Shown here: positions 8,495 to 16,779 of the stretch, piece by piece
Position numbering within the stretch: the stretch's first letter is position 1
Layout: the number at the start of each line of letters is the position of its first letter
DNA from: Puniceibacterium antarcticum
Lineage (GTDB): Bacteria; Pseudomonadota; Alphaproteobacteria; Rhodobacterales; Rhodobacteraceae
Length of the DNA: 64,000 nt
Assembly (NCBI RefSeq): GCF_002760615.1
Contig: NZ_AWWI01000096.1
Span: forward strand, 45,503-109,502
Reading direction: 5' to 3'
Notes under the pieces: generated by a model
The model's input: the letters and a program-made list of their open reading frames with translations, nothing else
Database searches by the model: none
What the model was told of the DNA's origin: nothing
Made by a program: the position numbers and the translations under genes

Positions 8495-9649
8495 TTACTT
8501 TGTGCCGGCGCGCCAGCGCATGCCCCAGCCATAGGCGTTGTCCATCGCCTCGTGCCCTGCGAAAAAGCGCACCTCGCGGTTGACGCGGATCTGGTTGTCC
8601 TTGTTTTCCAGCAGGGCGACGGCGCACATGCCGTTGCGGCTGTCGAGGCTTTGTACGTTCATGCGCACCTCGACCTCGGGCTGGCCGGGGACCATCAGGC
8701 GGATGACACCATCGGTTTCCTGCCAGTTGGCAACACCTTCGTAGATGAAGGCAAAGATCAGCACGCGGCGGAAGTTCGACCAGGCGTCGCCGTTGATTTC
8801 CAGCCATTCGCCGTCGGTTGAGGTGCCGGTGCGGTCATCGGCCAGCAGTTTGGTGAAGGGCAAGGCGTCGAGATCCCCAAAGCTGTTGCCAAGCGCCTGA
8901 ACGACGCCGAATTCGCCGGTGCGAAATTCAACAAAGGCGCCAAGGTCGAGGTCGATGCCGCGCTTGCCCATGCCGAAGAAGCCGCCAGCGGTCTTTTTCT
9001 GGTTCCAGTTGAGATTGACGCGGATGCGGCCAAATTTGCCGTCCTGTTTCTTGAGCGAGATCGTGCTGTCGTTCTTGGTCAGGGAGACCTTTGAGAGATC
9101 AATTTTGGGGGATGGAGCTGCCGGTTTCGGCGCGGCGGCGGGCGGGGCTGCGGGTGCGGGTTCTGCGACTTCGACACCGAAATGTTCGGCCAGCGCCTGC
9201 AGGCCGCCGTTGAAGCCTTGGCCCACATTGCGGATCTTCCAATGGCCGTTGCGTTTGTAAACCTCGCACAGGATCAGCGCGGATTCCGTGCGGCCCGTGG
9301 TGTCGATCTGCATGTCGATCCCGCCGGATATCGCAAGTTTCAGCCCGGCGACCGAACTGAAGGCGCCGCTGTCGAGGGTGGCGTTCACCACGATCTTTTC
9401 GACATCGGCCCCGATCTTGCCAAGCGCGAAGGCAAAGCTGTGGGTGTTGCCGCTGACGTTCTGCGACACCGCGCCGCCGCCGATGACGGGCTGGTTGAAA
9501 AAGCACATATCGCCGTCCCCGCGCACCTTGCCATCTGCGTAAAGCTGCAGGGCGGTGACATCGATGGCGCCCCCCTGCGGGAGATGCACGTCAAGCGTGA
9601 AATCCGGCGATGCAAGCGGGGCGTTTGCGCCCATGGCAAGTGTGGTCAT
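8495..9649 (-). CDS. terA: TerA-like tellurium-resistance protein (two TerD-type domains)
   Basis: This 384-residue protein starts at the ATG at 9649, which has GGAGA just upstream; the longer frame lacks support. The N-terminal TerD-like domain (about residues 1-160) shows GGAIDVTALQLYADGKV, the CFFNQP strand and SGNTHSFAFALG. A Pro/Ala-rich linker (about 165-190) leads to a second TerD-like domain (about 205-384) with KRGIDLDLGAFVE and WLEINGDAWSNFRRVLIFAFI. TerA is an established paralogous member of ter operons. TerD-family domains bind Ca2+ and are thought to act in a membrane-associated stress complex. It is the last gene of the cluster, 102 bp after terD with a strong hairpin between them. 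Confidence 0.85.
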   Translation of the reverse strand: MTTLAMGANAPLASPDFTLDVHLPQGGAIDVTALQLYADGKVRGDGDMCFFNQPVIGGGAVSQNVSGNTHSFAFALGKIGADVEKIVVNATLDSGAFSSVAGLKLAISGGIDMQIDTTGRTESALILCEVYKRNGHWKIRNVGQGFNGGLQALAEHFGVEVAEPAPAAPPAAAPKPAAPSPKIDLSKVSLTKNDSTISLKKQDGKFGRIRVNLNWNQKKTAGGFFGMGKRGIDLDLGAFVEFRTGEFGVVQALGNSFGDLDALPFTKLLADDRTGTSTDGEWLEINGDAWSNFRRVLIFAFIYEGVANWQETDGVIRLMVPGQPEVEVRMNVQSLDSRNGMCAVALLENKDNQIRVNREVRFFAGHEAMDNAYGWGMRWRAGTK

Positions 9650-9711
9650 GATCCGTCTCCCGGGGGGGTGGCGCGGGGCCTGCAGAGTGCAGCCCCCGGT
9701 CATTGGCACAA

Positions 9712-9740
9712 GGCGCGCGGAGGGACGTCCCCCGCGCGCG
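9712..9740. terminator. Strong hairpin between terD and terA
   Basis: GCGCGCGG pairs with CCGCGCGC, and an inner GGGAC/GTCCC extends the stem with one bulged A. It sits just after the terD stop. There is no U-tract on the minus strand, so partial termination or mRNA 3'-end protection is as likely as full termination; terA may be expressed at a lower level. Confidence 0.5.
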
Positions 9741-9751
9741 AACTAAAAAGC

Positions 9752-10330
9752 TCAGCCCAGATTCACGCCATGCGAGGAGGCGAGCGGCCCGAGGCCCCCT
9801 TCGAATCCGGCACCGATGGCCTTGAATTTCCACTCTGCGTTGTGGCGGTAGACTTCACCAAAGATCATCGCGGTTTCGACCGAATAATCCTCTGTCAGGT
9901 CATAGCGGGCGAGTTCTTTTTCGCCGTCCTGATTGATGACACGCATGAAGGCATTCGCCACCTGACCGAAGTTCTGCTTGCGCGTAGCACCTTCGTGAAT
10001 GGTCACGGCAAAAACCAGTTTCTTGACCTCTGCGGGCACGGCGCTGAGGTCAACCTTGACCTGTTCGTCATCGCCTTCACCTTCACCGCTGCGGTTGTCG
10101 CCGGTGTGTTCGATCGATCCATCCGGGCTTTTGGCGTTGTTGTAGAAGACGAAATGCTTGTCCGTCAGGACCTTGCCATCTTCGCCGCACACAAAGACCG
10201 AGGCATCAAGATCGAATTCAGCACCGTCGGTGACACGCGGGTCCCAGCCGAGGCCAATGGTGACCTTGGTCAGGCCGGGGGCCTCTTTGCTGAGGGAGAC
10301 ATTGCCGCCTTTTTGAAGTGAAACAGCCAT
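9752..10330 (-). CDS. terD: TerD family protein
   Basis: This 192-residue protein has the usual length for TerD. It starts [13 protein letters not shown] and carries the family's acidic motifs: [10 protein letters not shown], the [13 protein letters not shown] loop and the LTEDYS segment near the C-terminus. In TerD structures these acidic residues hold Ca2+ ions. An AAAGGA ribosome binding site lies upstream of the ATG at 10330. It is cytoplasmic and, by family knowledge, part of a Ca2+-linked complex at the inner membrane that confers resistance to tellurite, phage, colicins or other stress. The cation exchanger gene lies 190 bp upstream. Confidence 0.93.
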   Translation of the reverse strand: MAVSLQKGGNVSLSKEAPGLTKVTIGLGWDPRVTDGAEFDLDASVFVCGEDGKVLTDKHFVFYNNAKSPDGSIEHTGDNRSGEGEGDDEQVKVDLSAVPAEVKKLVFAVTIHEGATRKQNFGQVANAFMRVINQDGEKELARYDLTEDYSVETAMIFGEVYRHNAEWKFKAIGAGFEGGLGPLASSHGVNLG

Positions 10331-10360
10331 TTTGATTTCCTTTCATGACACTGTTGGCAG

Positions 10361-10382
10361 AACCCGGCGCGGCTGCGCCGGT
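10361..10382. terminator. Hairpin in the leader of terD
   Basis: AACC(C)GGCGC and GCGCCGGTT form a nine-pair stem with one bulge and a four-base loop, 30 nt upstream of the terD start codon and about 140 nt after the exchanger stop codon (minus strand). It could be a weak terminator of the upstream part, or a leader structure with terD having its own promoter in this 190-bp gap. Confidence 0.35.
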
Positions 10383-10521
10383 TTCCTTGGTGTGGTTGGT
10401 GTGCAGCGATCAGCCGCTGTTCAGCCAGATATGACTGCCCATCGCGGTGCGATCCCCACAGGTGTTGCCGATGACAGCGGCGTCATTCTTTGCCGCATGC
10501 CCTTGCTTTGAACCGGCAGTT

Positions 10522-11472
10522 TCACAACAGGTACTGCGCCCCGGTGAAGACCAGATAGCCCAAGGCCATCAGCGCGCCGGCGACGCGCCCGATCTTGCCT
10601 GCAAACAGCAGGAAGACAGCAAAGATGAGCGTCACGACCACGACAATCGGCATGTCGAACTGCGCAAAACGGCTGTCGATGATCAGCGGCTTTGCAATCG
10701 CGGAAAAGGCCATGACGGAGAGGATGTTGAAGATGTTCGACCCGACGATGCCGCCGATGATCATGTCGGACTGACCCTTGCGCGCCGCAGCCACACAAGC
10801 CGTCAGTTCCGGCAAGGAGGTTCCGAAGGCGATCATCGTCATGCCGATCACGGCCTCAGGCACGCCAAGGGCGACACCACCGGCAACGGCCCCCTGGACG
10901 AGGATTTCCGAGCCGACCAGCAGCGTCAGAATGCCCACCATCAGCATGACGCCAGGCATGGAGGCGCCTGACTCGTGCTCTTCTTCCTCGTCCACATCGA
11001 GTTTGGAGGCTTTGTACTGGTAGAGCACATAAAGGATGATCGCCGCGACCATGGCAAAGCCACCCCAGCGCGGCACGAGGCCATAAAGGCTGGCCACGAC
11101 CAGTACGGCCGTGGCGCCGATCATGACGAGGGTGTCCACACGCACCTCTGCGCGGTTGAATACCACAGGCGCGATCATCGCCGAAATGCCGATCACCATC
11201 AAGATATTGGCAATGTTCGAGCCGAGGACATTGCCGACAGAGATGCCGGGATAGCCGGAGATGTTGGCATTGACCGATGTGAACAGCTCTGGCGCGGAGG
11301 TGCCGAAGGCCACGATGGTCGCTGCGATGAAGAGTTTGGACAGGCCGGACCGTTCGGCAATCACCACGGCATTGTCCACGGTCCAGTCACCGCCTTTTAT
11401 CAGCAGGTACACCCCAAAGGCGATTGCGCCCATGGCAATGACGGCCAGCTGGTAGGAATCAAGTTCGTGCAT
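10522..11472 (-). CDS. CaCA-family Ca2+/Na+ (cation) exchanger in the TerC position of the ter cluster
   Basis: This 316-residue membrane protein has about ten helices in two inverted repeats. Each repeat holds the exchanger signature: FGTSAPEL with GSNIANIL, and FGTSLPEL with GSNIFNIL. The Glu in each PEL motif is the ion ligand in this superfamily (YrbG/NCX type). A short acidic loop (DVDEEEEHES, about residue 165) separates the halves and may sense or attract Ca2+. The ATG at 11472 gives MHELDSYQ; the longer frame adds 17 unlikely residues. It lies between terB and terD, where other ter operons carry the membrane protein TerC. Inference: it supplies the membrane and cation-transport component of this Ter system. 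Confidence 0.9.
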   Translation of the reverse strand: MHELDSYQLAVIAMGAIAFGVYLLIKGGDWTVDNAVVIAERSGLSKLFIAATIVAFGTSAPELFTSVNANISGYPGISVGNVLGSNIANILMVIGISAMIAPVVFNRAEVRVDTLVMIGATAVLVVASLYGLVPRWGGFAMVAAIILYVLYQYKASKLDVDEEEEHESGASMPGVMLMVGILTLLVGSEILVQGAVAGGVALGVPEAVIGMTMIAFGTSLPELTACVAAARKGQSDMIIGGIVGSNIFNILSVMAFSAIAKPLIIDSRFAQFDMPIVVVVTLIFAVFLLFAGKIGRVAGALMALGYLVFTGAQYLL

Positions 11473-11543
11473 CAGTATTTCCCGTCTGGACAAGCGGGCG
11501 GGTCCAGAGACCCGCCCAGGCACTCGGCAAGGCTATCGAAAGT

Positions 11544-11993
11544 CTAGAGGTCAAAATCGGCCGGGTTCAGTCCGAGTTCGCGCGCGATTTCGGATACCAT
11601 CGCCTTTTCCTGCGCGTCGAAGTCTCCGTCGGCGGCGCCGATGGCACAGACGACCCGCACCAGCAGGCGCGACTGTTCTTCGTTGCCTTTAATCTTGCCG
11701 ATCACCTTCAGCGCAGAAGCTTTGCCGATGCCGTGATCAAATTCGAAATCGGCAGCAGCCTTCTGGAAGACCTCGATGACCTGACGCATCTCGAAATGCT
11801 TCAGCTCGTCCGCGCGTTCGAGAAAGCCCGCCATCTTCTGCTTTTCGGAGGCGTCGATGGTGCCATCAGCCGCAGCGACCAGAGCGCAGCCGTTTACAAC
11901 CGCTTCCATGAAGGCGCGATTCTTGAATTTCGACGCTTCGGCCGTCAGTCTCGAGCGGGCCTGTTCGGCGTTCTGTTTCAACCAGTTGAGCAT
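11544..11993 (-). CDS. terB: TerB family tellurium-resistance protein
   Basis: This 149-residue all-helical cytoplasmic protein begins MLNWLKQNAEQARSRL at the ATG at 11993; upstream in-frame residues overlap the end of terZ and are not expected. It carries the two acidic TerB motifs AAADGTIDASEK (about residue 40) and GAADGDFDAQEK (about 120), which bind metal ions in the family. The length matches Klebsiella TerB. By published work on other bacteria, TerB forms a complex with TerC at the membrane; here no TerC is encoded nearby and the adjacent exchanger may take that role. It lies 10 bp after terZ, so the two are cotranscribed. Confidence 0.93.
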   Translation of the reverse strand: MLNWLKQNAEQARSRLTAEASKFKNRAFMEAVVNGCALVAAADGTIDASEKQKMAGFLERADELKHFEMRQVIEVFQKAAADFEFDHGIGKASALKVIGKIKGNEEQSRLLVRVVCAIGAADGDFDAQEKAMVSEIARELGLNPADFDL

Positions 11994-12003
11994 AGTGTTC
12001 TCC

Positions 12004-12594
12004 TTAGATTTCTGCCACGGCGGCGCCGACGAGTTCCTCTGCGGTGCGTCCGTTGGTCGGGGTTCCATGCGCTGTCAGCTGCCATCCCGAGGATGTCTTT
12101 TCCATCGAGGCCATGACCACACCGGTGTGACGCCCCTTTTCGGTCAGCGTGTAGCGACAGATTTCGGTATTCTTGCTGTCATCGACGAGACGGGCAAAGG
12201 CATTGTCGACCTCGTCAAAGGTCTGGCCGCGGAAGCTGTTGACGGTGAAGACGAGGTATTTTGCCCGGGTGTCCAGCGCGGTGAGATCAACCGCGATGGT
12301 TTCGTCATCCCCGTCGCCTTCGCCGGTCAGATTGTCGCCGCTGTGCCGGATGGAGCCGTCGTTCGACTTTAGCTGTTTGAACCAGACAAGATCGATTGCC
12401 TGCTTGGCATCGTCAAAGACGATGACAGAGGCGTCGAGATCAATGTCCGCCGCCGCGCCGCCGCCCAGAAGGCTGCCGAGAAAACCCTTTTTCTTGGGTT
12501 GCGCCGGATCCCAGCCGCAGCCCATGAGGACTTTGGTAAGGCCAGAATTTTTCTCGAGGGATACGGTTTGTCCCTTGGCAAGCGAAATGCTCAT
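12004..12594 (-). CDS. terZ: TerZ-like TerD-family protein
   Basis: This 196-residue protein starts MSISLAKGQTVSLEKNSG. It has the insertion KKKGFLGSLLGGG (about residue 35) typical of TerZ and absent from TerD. The Ca2+-site motifs DIDLDASVIVFDD and GDNLTGEGDGDDE follow, with CRYTLTEKG near the end. A GGAGAAACGA ribosome binding site precedes the ATG. It heads the TerZ-TerB pair and follows a 207-bp gap after the aldolase gene, so a promoter for the ter genes proper may lie there. Confidence 0.88.
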   Translation of the reverse strand: MSISLAKGQTVSLEKNSGLTKVLMGCGWDPAQPKKKGFLGSLLGGGAAADIDLDASVIVFDDAKQAIDLVWFKQLKSNDGSIRHSGDNLTGEGDGDDETIAVDLTALDTRAKYLVFTVNSFRGQTFDEVDNAFARLVDDSKNTEICRYTLTEKGRHTGVVMASMEKTSSGWQLTAHGTPTNGRTAEELVGAAVAEI

Positions 12595-12801
12595 TCGTTT
12601 CTCCAGATTGCACAGTGTTTACGCTTGTCAGGTATTCAGAAAGCCCGCTGATACAAGGTCAAGGAGGGCGAAAAGCGGGGATTTTGGCCATTTATGGGCT
12701 GAAAACCGCGTCTTTTGACGAATATGGCGCCCAAGATGCGCATCACACCGGACATGGGGTTTGCCACGGGCGGCAATCAGGCGCGAGCGTGCGGATGCGG
12801 A

Positions 12802-13713
12802 TCACGCGGAGGCTGCATAGGGAACAGTTTCGTGGGCCCCGAAGACGTCACGGCGGGCAAGAATCCGCTGCGCCCAGGCGCGGTGGGTGGAGGGTTCGCA
12901 CATCACGCCGCCGATCTGGAAGACGGCGCTGGCGTGGTCGTCTAGGATTGCGCGGGCCTGCATAACCTCGGTATCCGAGACCCGGAAGGCTTGCATGATA
13001 TGGCCGACCTGCGCGGGGTGAATTGCGGTTTTCGACACGAAGCCTGCGGCGACATCCTGTGTCACCTCGCGCTTCAAGGTGTCGATGTCGGTGATGATGT
13101 CGAACACCGGCGCGGCGACCGGATAGCCCGCAGAGATCAGCATGGAAGAGGCCATGGAGAGAACCCAGGCCAAAGGACCTTCCCATGCGGTGATGCCGGC
13201 CTGTCGGCGCACGGCCATCGCCGCCAAAAGATCGTTGCCGCCCAGACGGATCGCGGCGATGCGGCGCTTGTCGTGTTCGTCCAGCACCTCTTTCAGCGCG
13301 GTGATGCGGCCGGGGTCGAAAAACTGCGCGCTTTCGACCGTGGGCATGATGCGCAGATCCGTCGCCTTTGCCAGGTTCATCCAGGCACTGGCGGTTTCGG
13401 GCAGGATCTTGGGGGCGACAAAACCTTCGATCTTTTCGATGCCGTCGAATTCGCCAAGCTGCAATCCCATCTCCAGGTTGCGCGGGCGGACGAACACCCG
13501 GGTTTTCGCGGTGACGGGGCCATTTTTCAGCAGCGCTTTCAGTGTTGCGATGCCGCGCGCCACGTCATCTTCTGCCAAAGCATCCTCAAGACACAGAACA
13601 ACCGAGGGTGAGGGAAAATCAACCTCTCCGCGCAGGAGCGCGGGGACACGGTGGTGCGTGATGGGCATGTAGAGCGTGGCGCCCAGACCATATGACGAGA
13701 AATCCCACTGCAT
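12802..13713 (-). CDS. HpcH/HpaI-type aldolase / citrate lyase beta-like protein of the Ter biosynthetic module
   Basis: This 303-residue TIM-barrel protein of the CitE-like class shows SVVLCLEDALAEDD (the acidic pair that helps bind Mg2+), RPRNLEMG, the late VESAQFFD and the FVSKTAIHPAQV segment. Distant CitE homologues of this kind are recurrent partners of TerD-family genes and are predicted to join or split a C-C bond in making a small metabolite. The ATG overlaps the stop of the StiP/PELOTA gene by one base (TGATG), so it is the last gene of a tightly coupled four-gene set. The actual substrate is unknown. Confidence 0.85.
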   Translation of the reverse strand: MQWDFSSYGLGATLYMPITHHRVPALLRGEVDFPSPSVVLCLEDALAEDDVARGIATLKALLKNGPVTAKTRVFVRPRNLEMGLQLGEFDGIEKIEGFVAPKILPETASAWMNLAKATDLRIMPTVESAQFFDPGRITALKEVLDEHDKRRIAAIRLGGNDLLAAMAVRRQAGITAWEGPLAWVLSMASSMLISAGYPVAAPVFDIITDIDTLKREVTQDVAAGFVSKTAIHPAQVGHIMQAFRVSDTEVMQARAILDDHASAVFQIGGVMCEPSTHRAWAQRILARRDVFGAHETVPYAASA

Positions 13714-14813
13714 CAGGCGCGGTTTTCGATCAGGGTGATTGCGCGGTAAGGTCCGGTAAGGTCGGCGTCCACAACCATGTCAACGCCGTCCGTGTTGCAG
13801 AGATGGATCAGCGCGCCAAGATCGCCGTCGTCGCGGGAGCGCAGGAAAACCTTATGCGGACGGCGGCGCAGAACAGCGCGCGTCGCTTCGGCAATGCCGG
13901 GTTTGATGCGGTTGAGGTTGGTTACGTCATATTCTGCCGCAATGGCATGCACGCAGGCAAGCGCGCGGCGGCGCAGGGCCTGCAGATCCGCGGACGGGGC
14001 AGAGGGCATGGGCGCTGTCCTGTGGCGGGCCATTTCGCGGCTGATCTGGTCGACAAAATCAAGCGAGACGTCGATATCCGCCAGATGATCCACCGGAATT
14101 GATCCGTGGAAATCGTCGGGGCCGATCACGTCGCGGTTCAGAATAGACCGGCTGATCAGACCCGAGACATTCGCCCCAAGGATCCCCGACGGGATGAGCC
14201 AATCGTCATGTGAGCCGGACATCGTGGCAAAACCGCTGGGGTCGGCCAGCACGACAAGTTCAGCGCTGTCGCGTCCGGTGAGCGCCTGCCAGGATGTCTG
14301 CAGTTCGCATGCAATGGCGCCCTTGCCCGTCCAGCCATCGACAAAGACGACGCCGCCGACAGGGCGGCGGTCGAGGATGTAGGCGATCGCGTTCCCATCC
14401 AGCCCGCGATCACGAATGATCGACACACCGAAATGGCAGCTGTCGATCCCCAGCGCCAAAAGTTCGCGCTGCAACAGGACGCCGTAAGGCACCCCCGCCC
14501 GCACCAGCGAACACAAGGTGATCTGCGGCGCAAGCGATCCCGTGGTCACCCGCTGCGCGATGCGCCGGGCAAGGGCAGAGATTTCGCGCGCGATGCGATC
14601 CACACCGTTGCGGCGGGCAGTTTCGAATATGCTCAGATAGCGATCATCGGGGCGGCGTTCCTGCGAGATCATCTCGGAATAATGGGCGGCGCCACTTTGA
14701 ATGCGGTCTTCCTTTGTCGCGATATCGGTGGGCGCCATCTGCACGGGCTTGAGCAGAAAGGTGACATCGCCCGGATGGTAGGATCCGGCGATCATCTGCG
14801 GGTTTGAGACCAT
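13713..14813 (-). CDS. StiP-domain protein with C-terminal PELOTA RNA-binding domain
   Basis: This 366-residue protein matches the architecture called 'cysteine protease StiP', also described as a divergent phosphoribosyltransferase. The main domain (about residues 15-285) contains YSEMISQERRPDDRYL, LCSLVRAGVPYGVLL, VSIIRDRGLDGNAI and VVFVDGWTGKGAI; the last resembles a PRPP loop. The C-terminal segment (about 295-360, LNRIKPGIAEATRAVL, KVFLRSRDDGDLGALI) fits the PELOTA-like module. It is coupled by one-base overlaps to the HAD gene upstream and the aldolase downstream. Protease activity is a database label; PRTase-like chemistry in the Ter metabolite pathway is the alternative and fits the VDGWTGKG loop better. 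Confidence 0.85.
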   Translation of the reverse strand: MVSNPQMIAGSYHPGDVTFLLKPVQMAPTDIATKEDRIQSGAAHYSEMISQERRPDDRYLSIFETARRNGVDRIAREISALARRIAQRVTTGSLAPQITLCSLVRAGVPYGVLLQRELLALGIDSCHFGVSIIRDRGLDGNAIAYILDRRPVGGVVFVDGWTGKGAIACELQTSWQALTGRDSAELVVLADPSGFATMSGSHDDWLIPSGILGANVSGLISRSILNRDVIGPDDFHGSIPVDHLADIDVSLDFVDQISREMARHRTAPMPSAPSADLQALRRRALACVHAIAAEYDVTNLNRIKPGIAEATRAVLRRRPHKVFLRSRDDGDLGALIHLCNTDGVDMVVDADLTGPYRAITLIENRA

Positions 14814-15550
14814 CAGAGCGCCCCGGATCCCAGGATTTTGCGGTCGATCTGCGAGTGTCTGGGGATGACCAGCATGTCACAGGTCGCCATGAAGGGCAGA
14901 TCGCTCAGGCTGTCGCCCATGCCGAACACCGGAGTGGCACTGTCGGTCAGGAGCCGTGCGGACAGGTATTGTACCGCGTGCCGTTTGGAGATGCCCACCG
15001 GTGTGAAGGACAGGTTGTTGTCGTTGCGGTGCCGCAACAGCCTGTCGCCTGCGATGGCGGCAAGGGGCGTTTCAATTCCATCAAGTTCCTCGGCCACGCC
15101 GTTGGATTTGACGCAGAAATAAAACCCGGTGCCGAATTCCTCGACGATCCAGCAGCGGTAACGGTCGGGTGGGGTGCGTGACTGCACATAGCTGAGCAGA
15201 TCGTTCAGCACCCCGGCTGCGGCCTCTGCCTGTTGCCGGGTCTGGTCCAGCCAGTGACTGTCAGGCGTGCCGTCGGGCAGCAGGATCACGGCGCCGTTCG
15301 TGCAGATCTGATGATCGGTGAACGGGACGCGGCAGCGTTCCAGCGCCTCGGTAGAGCGGGCGGTGACGGGGATGAAACGGGTAGAGCCGAGCAGCCAGTC
15401 CATCATCGCCGCCTGCGACGGCGACATGTAGGAATGGCTGCCGTTCAGCGCCTCTGAGGCGAGGTGGGCGGGGTCGGGCGCGGTGGTCATCTTGCGCGCG
15501 GTCTGAAAGATCGTGTCGTCCAGATCGCTGAAAAAGATCGGGCGGATCAT
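14813..15550 (-). CDS. HAD-superfamily hydrolase (Cof-type) of the Ter biosynthetic module
   Basis: This 245-residue protein has all four HAD motifs: motif I SDLDDTI (nucleophile and acid Asp, residues 9-11), motif II PVTARS (about 60), the motif III Lys in ISKRHAV (about 190), and motif IV GMGDSLSDLPFM (about 212-223). A cap domain lies between motifs II and III. HAD enzymes of this type remove phosphate from sugars or nucleotides. Its ATG overlaps the stop of the PRTase/TRSP gene in an ATGA, and its stop overlaps the start of the StiP/PELOTA gene, giving strict translational coupling. Predicted role: dephosphorylation of the module's phosphoribosylated intermediate. Confidence 0.87.
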   Translation of the reverse strand: MIRPIFFSDLDDTIFQTARKMTTAPDPAHLASEALNGSHSYMSPSQAAMMDWLLGSTRFIPVTARSTEALERCRVPFTDHQICTNGAVILLPDGTPDSHWLDQTRQQAEAAAGVLNDLLSYVQSRTPPDRYRCWIVEEFGTGFYFCVKSNGVAEELDGIETPLAAIAGDRLLRHRNDNNLSFTPVGISKRHAVQYLSARLLTDSATPVFGMGDSLSDLPFMATCDMLVIPRHSQIDRKILGSGAL

Positions 15551-16773
15551 GCCAGTTGCCCTTCTGCGCTGAGAACCGAGACACGCCCCGCACCGTCGAT
15601 GACATCGACCCGGCCAAGCCAGCTCACAAGCGCGGGCGGCAGACCGTCGGCACTGGTTTCGGTGAAGAACAGGATGCGGTCCCAGTCGGCGGGCACCACG
15701 TTATGCATATACATCCAGAACCCCTGTCCATAATGATCCGGGAAGGTCGCCTTGTGACGGATCGTGTCGCCCTGCAGGATCGGCGAGCGGGTTGTGGTGA
15801 TGAAGCGGGTGTTGATGCCGCGCGCGCTCAGCGCCTCTGCCGCGAGCATCGGCTGCCAGACATGTTCGCCCGCCCCCACAACCAGAACCCTGTCGCCCTG
15901 CGCCGGAAGGTGGCAGCCGGCATCTTCAAGATGCGCCAGAATGTCGGCGCCCGACTGGCGCGGATCGGATGCGGCGATGCCGGTGCGCGGCGCGCCAAAA
16001 CCCTGCGCGGCGTCGGGTTTCCAGCCGGGACAGATGGCGGCGCAGCTGTCGGGAAAACCGCTCGGCACCCAGCCCGATTTCGCCACCCAGTCCCAGGCGC
16101 CCTGTTGCAGCGAAACGGCGTGCACCTCTGCCCCGGCAAAGATCCCCTGCACCGCGGCCGTGGCGCGGCCGTCAGACCAGTCGGTCAGCGTCACCAGCAC
16201 GACGCGCCCGTAGTCCAGCCCCTGCGCGCGCAACCCTGCGGCAAGTTCGGCAAAGGTCTTGCCGGTGGTCGTTTCATCGTCGACCAGCACCAGCGTGGCC
16301 GTGGCCCCGTGCTGCAGAACCCCAGCGCGCGGGGTAAGAATGATGTGATCGACGGCGTGGGAATGGCTTTCCTCGATCGTGAACCAGTCGCTGGCCCCCG
16401 AAGCAGAAAATCGCGTGGTGGTCAAATACCCCATGTCGCGGTCAGCATGTGACAGCCTGAGGCAGTCGAACACCCCTGCCCCGATCCCCACAGCCGTCTC
16501 TGCAAAGCCCATGACAAAGACTGGGCCGGGCAGCAGATGGGCAGAAACGCCCGCCGCCAGCGCGCGCAGGGCGGCGCGGTGGTCAAGCGGGCAGACCGGG
16601 ATGTGCCTGCCCAGAACGGTCGAGACGAACAAAAACGCGCGTTTGGGGTTGATGCGTTCGGCGATGCGAAAGAGGTCCTGCCCTGCCACTGGCGTTGTGC
16701 GCAGGGTCAGCGCGCCCGCTTTGAGAGGATATGTGCGTGTGGTTGCGGGCATCTCTGCGGGCACAGCCTTCAT
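15547..16773 (-). CDS. Phosphoribosyltransferase with TRSP domain, Ter biosynthetic module
   Basis: This 408-residue, two-domain protein has an N-terminal type I phosphoribosyltransferase domain with the PRPP loop LVLVDDETTTGKTF (about residues 160-173). Its C-terminal domain (about 285-400) shows the defining TRSP signature literally (ITTTRSPILQGDTI), followed by DHYGQGFWMYMHNV. This pairing is known from ter-linked operons, where the enzyme is predicted to build a nucleoside-like product. A seven-base gap separates its ATG from the DUF1523 gene stop, and it overlaps the HAD gene by four bases. No ATP-grasp gene, a frequent partner in related modules, was found between 5963 and 17687. Confidence 0.87.
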   Translation of the reverse strand: MKAVPAEMPATTRTYPLKAGALTLRTTPVAGQDLFRIAERINPKRAFLFVSTVLGRHIPVCPLDHRAALRALAAGVSAHLLPGPVFVMGFAETAVGIGAGVFDCLRLSHADRDMGYLTTTRFSASGASDWFTIEESHSHAVDHIILTPRAGVLQHGATATLVLVDDETTTGKTFAELAAGLRAQGLDYGRVVLVTLTDWSDGRATAAVQGIFAGAEVHAVSLQQGAWDWVAKSGWVPSGFPDSCAAICPGWKPDAAQGFGAPRTGIAASDPRQSGADILAHLEDAGCHLPAQGDRVLVVGAGEHVWQPMLAAEALSARGINTRFITTTRSPILQGDTIRHKATFPDHYGQGFWMYMHNVVPADWDRILFFTETSADGLPPALVSWLGRVDVIDGAGRVSVLSAEGQLA

Positions 16774-16779
16774 TCAGGA

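Noticed and set aside
9182..10321. 379-codon plus-strand open frame across terA and terD
   Set aside because: It is antisense to two well-supported Ter genes and has no domain.
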